Assembly (NCBI RefSeq): GCF_023101765.2
Contig: NC_064223.1
Coordinates: 3,100,001 to 3,164,000 of the forward strand
Direction of reading: 5' to 3'
DNA: 64,000 bases
Source of the DNA: Spodoptera frugiperda
Taxonomy: Eukaryota; Arthropoda; Insecta; Lepidoptera; Noctuidae
The notes under the pieces: model-generated
Seen by the model: only the letters and a program-made list of their open reading frames with translations
Databases searched by the model: none
Told to the model about the DNA's origin: nothing
In this document: in pieces, positions 1-12,514 of the stretch
Layout: every line of letters starts with the position of its first letter
Numbering within the stretch: position 1 is the stretch's first letter
Made by a program: the position numbers and the translations under genes

Positions 1-1857
1 AATGTTAATTGCTAATAAATATATAGAGTTGACCTGTGACGTCATAGTGCACGGATGATTCAGTGGCTCCCTCACGCGAGGGTATTAACGACTTTGGTAT
101 TATACCGTTTGATGCTCAACGATTAGCTCACGAATGAGATAAACTAGCAATTTATTATGAATGATGAGAACTGTACCTAGCGTCTCGACTGATGTTTTTG
201 TCGTACCTATAAATTATGTTGTCAAGCTCTGTCTAGTATAACAGATAGATCTGGAAGTTTGTTTGTACGTTGATGAGAGTTAGAACAAAAACAGATCAAC
301 TTACATGTAATGCTATTATTGGTTTTCTTTCATCCTGGATCTATATCAAAGCAAAAACTAAAACAATACATCATTTTATTATAACTTTCGTGAGACATAC
401 TAAATAAATTATCCTGTTATCGGCTTAATCACATGTCTGTTTGACGAGCAACTCGACTAGTTTCAGGCCATGCTAGAGGCTCATATTTAGAGTAAGAATG
501 AATAAGTATTTATACGACTGAAACGCAAAAATAACGCTACGCTTTTATGCGAAGCTAACACTGCGAAAGCCTTAGTAAGATCAATAAGGAATACTGAAAC
601 AAAATACCAAATGCTACCCAAAAGCGTGCTAAACCAGACGCAATCTACATCGCAACATGGCACCAATATAATGACAGCATAAAGGCACAATTATAAAACA
701 ATAAAACCTCCTCACATTGCTCAGATGTTTGCCGATTACCAGGCAATACATCCAATTACAATTTAAGTTCGTTACCGCAGATAAATTGAGATTTATAATG
801 CGATAGCGGCACGTTCAGTTAGGTGATGCCTACGTCTGTTTAACGTCGCTTGGGAAATTTATAGATGTCCTGTTTTGGTTCTTAAAGGACTGGAGATCTA
901 TGGTGCTCATTAATTTTCTCTCTTTTAATTGAAATAAATGCTTTGATTACCACTTTTGTCTGTGAAAAGTTTTACACATCTGGTGCTTTTATTCATCCAA
1001 AACCAAAGGAGAGCAATTAATGTAAGATCGGGTTTCTTTGACCCTATGGGGTAACTTTGACCCAAATTTTTAAACCAATGAAAATGGAATATACGCTTTG
1101 TTCTGGATTCCTATTGGTTATAGAATTTGAATCAATGTTACCTTCTAGGGTCAAAGAAACCCGGTCTTGCCGATAGTCATTTTACTCTAAAATATATTTC
1201 TCACATTCAAGATGAATCCTCTATTATTATTTTACTCGGTAACATTTTACCCATATACGCGAATTTGCCCTTTGAAGTTTAAATTATATCAGAGATCGGC
1301 GCGTGAGCTGTAAATTATATTAGCTAATATACCTGTCGCACGCCGGTAATACATATTCATTAAAGGGTTAGTGTCGATGCTAGATCATTTTGATATGTGA
1401 TTCAACAAATATCATATCGTTTAATAAAGGTTAACGTCCTTTAATAAATAAACTATACATATACACAGTGTAAAAACACAAAATGAATTTGGTTACCATA
1501 CGTTAAACAGGGACCTTAAGACAAGGCGAAAAAGTAGGCCGAACTAGTGTTTCCTTTGCTTCACACAACAAGAAAGAAAAAAAAATAATAAAAAGTCTTC
1601 AAGCTCTGGCTGGAAAGAATTTACTTTTCGATCTAATTGTTTGAATTTCGAATAGCGCATATTCATACTGAATTTGACATAAAAAAAACTAATATTTATT
1701 ATCTGTGCCCATCCAAATTAATTTTTTGGCGGCAAAATAAAAAAAAACATAACGATTTTTCTATTTGTAGGTATTACATAACATTATTTATACATACATC
1801 ATTATAACATTGTAATGTTGATATGTTTTATTAAATATGACTTGTGTTTGTCCGCAG
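1..1857 (+). other. Aquaporin intron or upstream region with one palindromic MITE
   Basis: No exon-like reading frame is seen. The right edge is a good acceptor (tttgtccgcag). The only structured element is the MITE at 1022-1170. The rest is AT-rich with no recognisable content, so it is taken as the intron preceding the first exon in the window. Confidence 0.6.
1022..1170. mobile_element. Short palindromic MITE, 149 bp
   Basis: Terminal inverted repeats of about 34 bp (1022-1055 and 1137-1170) pair with only a few mismatches. They share the core CGGGTTTCTTTGACCCTA. No coding capacity. Target duplication not clear, so the superfamily is not assigned. Confidence 0.75.
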
Positions 1858-4800
1858 GCTATCGGCCATGTGTCGGGAGGTCACATAAACCCCGCGGTGA
1901 CGCTGGGACTGTTCGCGTCTGGTGAGATCAAGGTCCTGAAGGCCATCTGCTACATCATCGTCCAAACCCTCGGTGCTATCGCTGGAGCCGCCTTCATCAG
2001 GGTAAGTAGCTTATGAAATATATCTGTAGTGTTGATTTTGTTATTTAGATTACAGTTGTGAGGTTTTTAAGTCGAGTTTTAGTCAATGGGAATTTATGTG
2101 ATTTTTGTTAGTCAGTTAGATCATTATTTATCTATAATAGGTATAAAAATAAGTCGGGTTTTCCTTCCTGATGTCATAACTCCATAACGCACGAACCGCT
2201 TTCCACGGTTTTGCGATTGTTTGAAAGGTTTTGGGCTCCGTGAGGTTTGTAGCAAAGAAAATTAAGAGAAAAGCAGAAAAAGAGGCAAAATCATTGATGG
2301 CGAAACGGAGTTCGCTGGGTATGCTAGTAAATACCTACTAATCATGTGAATATTAGTAATACTCGGGGAACTAATACGACCAATAGCGCTAGCGTCTACT
2401 CATGAGAATCAGAATACTTTAGAATGACTTGCTGCGACGCAGCAGCGTCAAGTTCAATAAAAAAATAATCTTTAATCAAAACTCATCCTTCTACATCAAG
2501 TATTTGAGATCACCCAGAAAACCGAACACGAACAACCTAAATTAAGTGCTACTTATTAATTCTACATGCGAACATAATAATACGAAGTAACTAGATAACA
2601 ACATTACATTAATTTAATAATTCTATTAAACACAGAACCCAAAAGTTCTTGACTGTAATGAGTTAATTAGCTAACGATCAAAGATGCGCATGATTCGATA
2701 TAGATCTTAATAAATACATGTACAATTAGGTAACACACGTCGTGTGTTAGCAATGAACTGTATGAGTATTTGACAAGCCATCTATTAATGAAGTCGAGAT
2801 ACATTTTAATTGAATATTCCTTTAATAAGTTATACTTAGTACAAGGTTGTACGTCTATTTAAACTTTGATTAAACGTTACGTAGATTTTTTTGATATGAT
2901 GATGTTAGTTTTCAAGTACGAAGTCCCGGGTCGACATGTGGAGATGGACAGATGTCCGTAAGAATCAAAATTTTGATTGATTTCTATGGGTTTATCTTAG
3001 GTGTTCATCTGGGTGAACTTTGTGAGGAAATCTGTGATTGGGTATCCTTGTAATGAGGTTGAAATCAAGGTGTTGTACTGGCTGTTTCTTTCAAATTTAA
3101 ATTCAAAGAGATCTAAGACCGTTACTTTTAATATTAAGACATTGATTAGTTCAATTTTCGTATTTCGCTTTGAAGAATAAAGCTTTAAGACACATTAAGT
3201 AAATAATGAAACTTGATGAAATGTTAACAAAGTTACCAAACAATTTTTGAACTGAAAAGTGAACCAACCAACGGACAAACAAACAATTTCTCGCAATTAC
3301 GTCGCACATATACAGCTAGTCATCGCACCGACATTCTAATCGCCTTATATGAGCGCTCGGTAAAAAACTGTCTCGTTCACCGTGACACTGATGATCTTAG
3401 AATAAAGAAACAAGTGGAGCGACCTTCAGTGTAATCGTGGAACTAATTGAACGTTGCTATAAAGCTTTTCGGATATGAGTACTTGAAAAGGTCATGCGTT
3501 TGATATAATTATGGCGATATACTTCAAGTTAGCTCTTAATTCAGCGATTTACTTTACGACATTGACTCAGGATTTTTATAATACCCATACAATACTAGCA
3601 TAATGAATGAATACAAAAAGTACTCAAATTGAATAGGTCATATATCACATTCGCCAGAGATTGCAAAAAAAAAAAAACAATATCAAAATTGAGGGATCAA
3701 AGCGAAGGTTAGTTTGCATCACTTGACGGGAAGATTTTGCAATTACAAGTACATAATTACTTTATTTAAACGGTACAGTATACAAAAGATTTTCGATAGC
3801 CGCCTGTCTGTGAGATGTCAGTATTTCTAGTACCACTTATGTACTTAATAGATCTTCAATGGGGAATACAAAATCGCCATACTGCGAATTTGAAATGAAC
3901 TAAGAAAATGTAAACAACTTTGTAGCCTTAAAACGATAACAGCGCCACTACCGCAGATGTTACTGATCAAGTTTCAACTATAATCGTGTCAATATAGTTT
4001 ATTACATAATTGTTTATTCCATTCACACATCGGCCTTCCTGTGACATTTCACTGACACTCACTCTAATGAGCGAACAAGGATGATCACGACTTGCACGAC
4101 TTTTAATTAGCATATGAAGTAATTATGTATATTTTCATTACATTTTCTTATACCTACTAGAATTTTCTCGTACATACATATATAGAATCAAAACAAAACA
4201 TTCAATGATAAACAGTACTATTTTTATATCTCTTAATACTTACTACAGTAAAAAAAATGCACTAGATTTTCTGAATACGCTTTATGGAGCTAAAGGGTAA
4301 ACAAGATGAAGACCTTTGCAAACCTGGTCAAGTGCGCATCAACAATGTTGCAGTGCATCTATCTATCTACTTGACAAACTAACGCATTCAAATTAAGCAG
4401 TCTTATATTACAGTTACTTTTAATGGGCAATAAAAACACATAGATTCCCGTTGACAACGATAATATTAGATAGGTACTTATTTATCTATTTTAATCAAAT
4501 GACATTTCCGAATAGTTTTTTTAGATGGTTTTAAATTACTTCGTGACATCGAGAGGCGCCGCTCTTTATGTAAATGAGTGTTTAATCGGCAATTAAATTG
4601 GAAGAGCTAATTAATATGTGTGTTGCAGTTGGCGATACCAGAGTCGCAGGTCGGTGGGTTCGGTATGACAACTCTTGCAACCAACGTGAACGAGGGACAG
4701 GTGAGATCTATTTTCATTAATTTAAGTAAAGAGATACGGAGATAACTATTTATTTTTAAAGTTAATAAGTATCTAGATATGGGATTCTTGATAACAAATA

Positions 4801-7800
4801 TTTAGGTACTGGTCTGATTTCTTTTATTATTTTTTTGTTTTTTCTAACAAGCCGGTAAACGAGCAAACGGTTGACCTGAGCAATCGCCGCCGCCCATTGA
4901 CACCCTAAATACCAGCGGCCTTACAAGTGCATTGCCGAGAGTTAAGAATTTAAGGGTTGTTGGGGAATCGCGGATTGGGAAAATTGGGATGGAGGGATAA
5001 TTGGGCCTCCGGTAACATCACTCACACAACGAAAGCGTTGTTTCACGTTGGTTTTCTTTGAGGCCGTAATATCACCCCGGTCGAGTCGTCTCATTCATTC
5101 CGAAGCATGGCTCTCCCAACTTAGATTTATTCATTTACTTTACAAACCAGTAAATATGCAAAGTTATGCTTAGCACTGACAATGAGAGATTTCATTACAT
5201 CACAACGCTATCAATGAACACATCATTTACAGCCGCAATCAGAGACATTTAATGATTACTTAAACTATTCCTTAGTAACGATTTTGTATCGAAAACAATT
5301 GCTAAGGACGAGGTTGAGTAACCATTAAATTTCTCTGAGGGTGGCTGTTAGTGTTGTCTCTCATACAAAGCCCAATAACAGGAACATCAATATTGTATGT
5401 CCTCCACAGGGTGTCCTCATCGAAGCACTGATCACATTCCTGTTGGTGCTGGTCGTGCACGGAGTGTGTGACGCGCGCCGCAACGACATCAAGGGATCCG
5501 CGCCTCTCGCTATTGGTCTCAGCATCACCGCCTGCCATGCTGCTTGCGTAAGTACTTTACTAATAAAGTATATCTAAGAGAAATTAAAGAGGACTGTTCC
5601 GTAGCGTGAACACTTTTTGATAGACAGAGTTAAATAGCAGAAAGAAAAAACGAGTGCTGCTGTAGAATGCTTCAGCAATAAAGTTAAGCAACAATAATAT
5701 CGTAGGGATCTCTTATTTTGTGATTCTCCCAAGTTCTTGTTCAAGTCTAGTCTTATAAGTCAATGTCAAATTATTTATTCCAATTAAACCATAAATATAA
5801 ATACAAACAAATAAAAAAATAAATAATACTCTGTCCGCCAGTGAAGCTAGGTGCTCATTCCAAAGTGTAGCTTCGAATGGAGAAGAACGAGCAACAAACA
5901 CCATTCGTTACTCTTTTAAAAAAAATGAGATTAATTGCGCCTACGCCATAGCAGATTTTAGACGGTTTTGTACTTTGAAACGTATTTAAAATTGTGTTTG
6001 TATTGGTACAGATTCCATTCACGGGCTCCAGCATGAACCCCGCTCGTTCCTTCGGCCCCGCCCTCATCATGGGAGCCTGGACCTCACACTGGGTAAGTTA
6101 TACTTCTTTATTTTCTTATTTCCGACTGCCTCGTTGGCCGATTGCCAGGCAAGGATCTCTTATTCGATTCCTGGGTCTGACTGCTGACTGGATTGGCAAA
6201 GTATTGCTGGACTATTTTTGGTGTTTCGAAAATATCTCAGTAGTCGCACGAAGTCTGGAAAATGTGCCCGGTAAATGAAAATAGGCTCACCCCCTATTAC
6301 TTGGAAATTACAGCATAAATTGTGACATTGTACAGTGTCATAACGTGCACGTCTGCCTACCCCTTCAAGAATAAAAGGCGTGTCAATATAATAATAATAT
6401 GTCCTATAACTTTTGTCCTTAAACCAGAACTACTTTACAAAAACTAAGGTTTTGGAAACTCCAAAAACTTTCTTCCGCTTTTACACCTAACTGAATAACA
6501 TATAATGATGATCAAAGTATCAATAACTAATTATTGAGTACACTTTCGCCTGCGCAGGCGCCGGCTACATCCTATGAAACGGGTTTACATCTGATAGACT
6601 GCTATTCAGTATTCATACACATCCTATTTACATTACAGCCAATTTTAACTTTTATAACGTTCAACATAAGATATATTTTACTAGTCTACAACAAATAGAT
6701 AGTGTTGCAGAAACGCTTTTCTTGTTAAAATCATCTTTATACCTATGTAATAAAGGTCAAAATCGTTTAACAAAATCAGTCAATAAGTAGTAAACCCCAG
6801 CTTTCCGATTACTATAGAGGTTTTAACATGATTCATGGTCTATAAGACGTTTTATAACTTAACTTGATTATGTTTTATTGAACATGTCTTCCTTTCTAAG
6901 TCGGTAATAAGTTAAACTTAACTAACTTTCGTTAAAATGAAAGTGCAGTTGGTTAGTTAGTTAGTTAGTTAGTGGTTTAAAATTAACTATTGTTTGTAAA
7001 TGATTGATTGAGTAGAGTATGGTTAAATGTCAGTGCATTTTAAGGCCAAGATGATTTGTTTGTTTAAAGTGGGAATTAGAAACTTGCTTTACTTATTAGT
7101 GGGTAATTGTAATTAATGACTGGTTCGATGGTTGTTATCATTATATGTTATTTCTTTTGAATATAAGTTGAATAATATAGATGTAACTGCAAAAGTTCAG
7201 AGTAAGAATTCGAATAGAGAAGGGTTAGAATCCTGTGACATGCCAGTTACTGATATAATAGTTTTAGTTTAGTTTTCAGCCATGATCGTCCCACTGCAGG
7301 GCAAAGGCCTCCCTACCTTTCTTCCACTCCTCTTTGAGTAAAGCTTTTTGCGTCCAATCCATATTATCTTCTACCAATATATTCCATCTCAAAAATATTC
7401 TAATACTTTGGCCAGCAAAAATAAAATGGTGTAATTATTCATGACTCTTTATGCTCATAGGTCTCTACGAAAACGCATTTATTTTTGCCAGTTTTTTATA
7501 CCATATACTTCCATGAACCATGTATTCTGTACAATGCAAACATTATTTTTTCATGAGTATTTTTTCTTCACATACGTTTTTTGGAATTAAAATTCCATAA
7601 AAATTTAAATAAACTCCTTATATAAGTAAATTCTACTAATGTCTATCCCTAGAACTTATTAGTTCGTGCTGTAAATAGTATTTTGTGTGCAAATAGTAAA
7701 ACAAGGCCATTATTGTTAACACGGCGTTCAGTTAAATTGTTTTCCAACGACTGCAAATATGAGGCTTAGCCGGAAAATTACATATTTATATGTATAGGTA

Positions 7801-10800
7801 AAGTAAATTCTGCTAATAATGTCTACTTAGTAATGTGAGCTTATTTACTAGTCTATAAATATTTAACTTTTCTTAAAGAATTCGTCTTATTTTTTTCAAA
7901 AAATACGAACCTTGAAAAATCACAGCAAATAGACCATCGTAGAAGAGCACATCATTAAACTGAAAGATTTATTTTAAATGACGCAATTAATTGACGAATT
8001 TTACACCTAACAACACTAGCTCCTGCCAGCAGCTTCGCCCGCGTTACCGTGGGATAAAAAGTCCTATCACTATCCTATCACCCAAGTCAGCTCATACCCT
8101 GTCTGTATACCAAATTTTACTGAAATCCGTTCAGTAGTTTCAGCGTGATTGAAGGACAAACATCCAAATAAACTAACTTTCACATTTATAATATTAGTGT
8201 GATTATGTATTTATTTAAACTGCACTGGTGAATTGCCTACAAAAGACTAAAAAACAGTTCTAAGTATCAACAAAACTTAAAGCTCGTTAAGTTTCCACAA
8301 CTCTTGGAAACCGTACCAGCTTCTTTTTCTCAGAAAGAATATTATCTTATTTAATAGCCCTATACAAATCAATAACGCATGCATCTCTTAGCATTGACCT
8401 AAAATTAGATCTTAGTATAATATTTATTACGTGCAAATTGAAATACCATAACGTTAAGCACTATTATCATGGTTGTAAACTTATGTGTTACATCATTCAG
8501 ACAATTGCACCGTTTTCTAATGAATACTTTATGTTTACCTAGTGTTATTTTATTTTTCATTACCATTAAATATGGTTAGAATTTATAAAATAGGTATACT
8601 TAACTTACTTATTCAGATCTAGTTAGGTAAATTAATTAGGTATGTTTTACGGTTAAATCTAGTAATTACAAGGTAACTCACTTAGTTTCAGATCAGGTCA
8701 GGAACTATACTTCAGTAATTAGTAATTCTAAATTTAATATTTTTCACTAAATTCTGAGAATTGTATAACGTTGGGCACATCAAATGGTTGACAGCAGATA
8801 CACCTCTATCTGTCCCTTTGAAAAACATTAAGCCCAATATTACATAATACTATGTACTTATCTAACGCCAAGATATTTCACGCTACACTTACTTTAAGCG
8901 AAAGTAAGCGTGAACATTGTACTGAGATATAATTTCCTCGCATGCGTACGATTCTATAGCAGTAACATAATGGTATAAACAAAATAAACGTTGCCATGGT
9001 TACCTAACGATAGGAAGTGAGGGCCCATCAGCTGTGAGTGATGGCTGACATATAATGCGAACACTTGAAACATATAACATGGGCATTATAGCATGGGTAC
9101 TGTAATATGTGTTATATGAATGATTTCATAAGTGTTTAGTACCGGGAAATCGAAATTGTTTTGATTTTCACTGGCTACTGTTTAAAAAGATTCATTTCAA
9201 CTTGTACTTTTTATTATATAAAGCTGAAGAGTTTGTTTGTTTGGTTAAACGCCGCTTAATCTCCGCAACTACGGGACCGTATAGATTTTTTTGTATTGGA
9301 AAGTTAGTCTGTTTATTGAGGAAGGTTATACATAGGCTCTTAAACATCACGCTACGATCAATAGAAGCCAAGCAGATAGGGTGAAATCGCTTGGAAGTTC
9401 AAAGCTAGTTTGAAATAAGTGTCTATTTCTTTTATTTGGAACGAATGAATACTTTACGTGTCTGGAATAGTGTTGTTACATAAGAAGAATAATAATTAAC
9501 TTAGGTACTAAAGTAACAATTAGAAAGAAAAGCGGACTTCACACTCGCTATGTAATACTTATATCTTACGTAGCTATGCCCTTCCTACATTTATGTAATA
9601 CACATTAACTCGTTCACGGTTGCACTATAACTGACGCTAACTCGCGTGACAATGACTTTGAAACTTGTTACTATGTACATAAATAACTTAACTTGTGAAT
9701 TAAAGTAAGGCGCTGTAGGCCATCTTACTAGGAAACTAATGGCAGGAGATTGTAGCGAAGTGAAAATTCACTTTTCTGTCATCATTTACTGTCGTATTCA
9801 AAGAGAGTAATTTAATGGTTAGTTAACTTAGTAAATCTCAGCAATTTCCTTCTCCTCTAATAATATCTTTGATTTATTTCGTTGCGGGATCCAAGACAGT
9901 CGTTCACATCCCTGTGACGCTGACTGGACTTCAATGTTCCGGTGTTTTCATTGTTGTATTCACTGTAATTCCTGGCTTACAGGAGTTGCAACGGAATGGG
10001 AGGTAGAGGCGGGTTGACCCATTAAAAAAAAATCTTAGCAATTAATTTCAATCTACTAAGGTATAGTTTAAGTAATCATTAATTGGCTCTGATTACGGTA
10101 GATAGTATCTAGGTAAACTCAATGAATAAACCAACCCATAACGCCGAGCGCGCACTCCAAACGTAAAACACACCCGTAATAAGAGTACAGAATGTGTATA
10201 CTGTAATCAATACAAATGGACGGCTAAATAACAATATGTTGTCGATACATAAATAGAAATGACTAGCACCCAATAAAAATAAATGAGCACCCGAAGAAAG
10301 TCGGACCTCATCAGTCACGCGAGGAGAGAAACTTCAATGTTCTTTGTTGTTTTTTAAACTCGCGGCTAAACTGCCCGAAGTACAACATTAGTAAATGTTT
10401 CGTAATTAAGCCAGATGGATACTGGGGCTCGAAGTAAAGTTGGTGTACCTAAATTAGGATGCCTCAAGGGTTGCTTTCATAGTTTTTCTATAAAAAAAGG
10501 TTGAAAGTTCTAGAAGATTCTAGCCAGACTTTTGCATTCAAAGTCAAAATCAAAATTATTTATTCAAATAGACAAGAAGGAAGAAAATAGGAAGGCACTT
10601 TTGTACGCATTTTTGTAGCTTCACCTACTGCAAAGATAGCAGAATACATCCTCTTTTGATTACTGGCTTATTTATCCTCCTTTCCTACCTATTACCGCAC
10701 TCAGAGACATTAAAACTAATTCTTATTAGCGAGTTTGTATCGAAAACAATTGCTACGGACTAAGTTAAGTAACCATTAAATGACTCTGAATACGGCAACT

Positions 10801-10967
10801 AGTCTTATGTATTATGTTATCAATCGTAATAATAACTGTACGTCTGTATCATTTGTCTGCAGGTATACTGGGTGGGCCCCATCGCCGGAGGTGTGGTAGC
10901 TGGTATTGTGTACAAGTTCATCTTCCGCATCGGCAAGGCAGGCGACAGCGGCTCCTACGACTTCTAG
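1858..10967 (+). CDS. Drip: Aquaporin, DRIP/AQP1-like, 3' part (5 exons)
   Basis: Water channel of the MIP family, acting in the plasma membrane of epithelia such as Malpighian tubule and gut. Exons read from the sequence: 1858-2001, 4629-4700, 5410-5547, 6012-6092 and 10863-10967 (stop TAG). Every junction has AG acceptor and GT donor and all are phase 0, giving 48+24+46+27+34 = 179 residues. Exon 1 carries the first NPA box (GGHINPAVT), exon 3 a membrane helix ending in ITACHAAC, exon 4 the second box (GSSMNPARSFGPA), exon 5 the last helix (VYWVGPIAGGVVAGIVYKF) and a short tail ending GSYDF. The His of ACHAAC and the Arg of NPAR fit the water-selective ar/R filter. The position of the mercury-sensitive Cys of vertebrate AQP1 is Ser here. 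The N-terminal exons (helices 1-2) lie upstream of the window. Family assignment is certain; DRIP rather than PRIP subfamily is inferred from recalled insect sequences. Confidence 0.93.
2002..4628 (+). other. Aquaporin intron, 2.6 kb
   Basis: Bounded by donor GTAAGT and acceptor tgtgttgcag. Contains a reverse copy of a dispersed repeat at about 2136-2332 (same family as 44548-44908) and a 12-A run near 3665. Nothing else recognised. Confidence 0.75.
2136..2332 (-). repeat. Dispersed repeat, reverse copy
   Basis: Reverse complement of the repeat found twice in tandem at 44548-44722 and 44724-44908. Shared words are GGCGAACTCCGTTTCGCC, GTGCGTTCTGGAGTTATAG and the terminal TGACTTATTTTTAT. Most likely a truncated non-LTR retrotransposon tail or a SINE; no promoter boxes identified. 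Confidence 0.65.
4701..5409 (+). other. Aquaporin intron with two repeats
   Basis: Contains a copy (about 4838-5115) of the repeat that is also present, split by an insertion, at 39735-40320, followed by a 115-bp MITE copy at 5232-5346, only 63 bp upstream of the next exon. The intron ends in acceptor tcctccacag. Confidence 0.7.
5232..5346. mobile_element. 115-bp MITE, copy 1 of 3
   Basis: Starts CCGCAATCAGAGACATTTAA, ends with a partly complementary terminus, and has the internal word ATCGAAAACAATTGCT. Further copies lie at 10694-10797 and 46228-46343, with an inverted remnant near 10045-10105. It is close to a splice acceptor, but there is no sign that it contributes exon sequence. Confidence 0.7.
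5548..6011 (+). other. Aquaporin intron, 464 bp
   Basis: Contains a fragment (about 5815-5925) of the dispersed repeat also seen at 19008-19110 and 31950-32125 (shared word CAGTGAAGCTAGGTGCTC). Otherwise unremarkable; ends in acceptor attggtacag. Confidence 0.7.
6123..6395 (+). mobile_element. tRNA-derived SINE (family A), full length
   Basis: Begins with a tRNA-like head with a B-box-like TTCGATTCCTGG, followed by a non-tRNA body (TTTCGAAAATATCTCAGTAG, GGCTCACCCCCTATTAC) and a tail ending in AAAAGGCGTG(TCA). The same body is found on the minus strand at 45742-46022, 57731-57966 and 61852-62076. Confidence 0.75.
8020..8205 (+). mobile_element. Retroelement/SINE tail repeat
   Basis: Contains CTTCGCCCGCGTTACCGTGG, TACTGAAATCCGTTCAGTAG and a terminal ATAATATTAGTGTGAT. 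These are features of a SINE/RTE-type repeat abundant in moth genomes. A reverse-oriented relative is at 39543-39720. Exact ends uncertain. Confidence 0.6.
9208..9392 (+). mobile_element. Retroelement tail repeat, older copy
   Basis: Shares AAAGCTGAAGAGTTTGTTTG, a GAGGAAGGTTATA motif, AACATCACGCTACGA and a GGGTGAAATCGC end with the better-preserved copy at 45268-45468. Probably the 3' end of an RTE-like LINE or the SINE that exploits it. Confidence 0.6.
10694..10797. mobile_element. 115-bp MITE, copy 2
   Basis: Same family as 5232-5346 (CCGCACTCAGAGACATTAAA at the start, ATCGAAAACAATTGCT inside). Sits 65 bp upstream of the last aquaporin exon, the same kind of position as copy 1. Confidence 0.65.
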
Positions 10968-11663
10968 ACGACTGCTTCACACCCGTCTGCGAACCACGCC
11001 GGCGACACATCGTGCCTTAATGTAACCCCCCTTGCGTGTACACTACCCAAGCATTCTAAACTAATTTGCCAAAAATGAGTCTAAATTATCATCAATTTAT
11101 TATAGAAATTGTAATATATCATAGTACAATATGTTAACAGAAATGCATGTAAAATTCACTAAAAATTGTCTCCTAAAATTGAATTAGATATTGGTGATAA
11201 TATTCGGTGGTAGTACGCGCAAGGCTAGTATTAGCTTATTGATATACCCTGTTCAAATGTTGGACCAAATTGTTTAAGGACTTTGTCAATGGGCTTATAC
11301 TTGTTTACTATATTAGTCTGTCACTATGCTCGACGAGAAATCCAAAGGTTTTATTACAAAAATATTATTATTTTATTGTTTTACGAAAAATATGAAAAAA
11401 AAAACTACTACGATTCGAAACCGTTATGTCGGAGTAAGATATTGTAATTTAAGTTATAGATATACAAATAAAAGTTTATATGAATTAAGTTTATTTATAT
11501 TATGTGAATAAAGTATGTTTAAGTGGACGTCTACTATAACGCGTCCATACTCGAGTGCCTGTGCAAGTTATGTGATTAATTATAAATATAAATATTGTGA
11601 GGTAAATGTAACACTAGTGGGTATTCACATCGAAATTTCTCACACGAAATGATTTTTTTTTTA

Positions 11664-11669
11664 AATAAA
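11664..11669 (+). terminator. Probable polyadenylation signal of the aquaporin gene
   Basis: AATAAA followed 15-25 bases later by a TG/T-rich stretch (tgttgttatttt). Two earlier AATAAA hexamers at 11467 and 11507 are alternatives. The resulting 3' UTR would be about 700 bp of AT-rich sequence. Confidence 0.6.
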
Positions 11670-12466
11670 TGTCATCATTATAATATTGTGTTGTTATTTT
11701 ACTCATTTGCATTAAACACCTATCACCACATCATTGAGAAAAGGAACTCTATAATATCTATAAAATTCAAGCCATGAAAAATAACAATTGGTACCTAAGT
11801 AGGAAGAAGGACCAACCTAATAATAAAATATCTGATGGTTTAATTTTTTGAAGCCAGTCCATTTAACTTTGCCTATGACTTGAATACATATAATTTTTAA
11901 ACTGAAGTTAATGCAAGAATGAGGCAGGAGAGGCCTCTCCGGATAGTCATATATTATAAAGAAATAAAATTGTATGATTCAGAAACGAATTCATAGAAAT
12001 TCTCAGATAAATTACGAAAACGCACCGACGCTACCTATAAAAAGCCAGCTAAAGCCTGCATCTATCCACATGATTCATTAAATATCGGTTCTCAACACAA
12101 ACAACACAAGTAAATTAACCTTTACATACTAAATACCACAAATAGATTAAAATTAACACTGAGCTTACTTAGCCCCTTCTAACGCTTTTAAGAGCTCATT
12201 TGCAACCGTAATGACTGCACTCTCGGCGAGTGCAAGCCATTATCACATAAAGTGCGAACTAATTACCTAAATGTTATTAGGCTGTCAACAGCATAATGCA
12301 AGTTTAATGAACTTAGGTACATTGTGCACTATTCTAAGTGCTACAAATGTAATTAAGATTATAGGGCATTTGCATTCCTTATTACACATTTGGTTTAAAC
12401 CGCGGTTTGCCTAAATGTTTCGTCAAATGGGATGGCTCTTTTAATTGTAAAAGCCACGGCTAGTTT

Positions 12467-12514
12467 TATCTTGGGTGTTGTAGAGATAGGGTCATATCTC
12501 CAACACCCAAGATA
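12467..12514. other. Long near-perfect hairpin between convergent genes
   Basis: Arms TATCTTGGGTGTTG (12467-12480) and CAACACCCAAGATA (12501-12514) are perfectly complementary. The stem continues as GAGATA / TATCTC (12483-12488 with 12495-12500) after a 2-base bulge, leaving a 6-base GGGTCA loop. Could be a tiny MITE or a structured RNA element. Confidence 0.75.

Larger units (their letters stand above)
6093..10862 (+). other. Large last aquaporin intron, 4.8 kb
   Basis: Lies between donor GTAAGT after the second NPA exon and acceptor ttgtctgcag before the last exon. It holds a full-length tRNA-derived SINE (6123-6395), a (TTAG)n run near 6953-6975, retroelement tails at 8020-8205 and 9208-9392, and a MITE at 10694-10797. 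No additional exon is needed: both flanking exons are phase 0 and join to give a normal aquaporin. Confidence 0.75.

Noticed and set aside
6953..6975. Telomere-like (TTAGG)n tract
   Set aside because: The unit is TTAG, not the insect telomere unit TTAGG, and only about five units long: a simple microsatellite.
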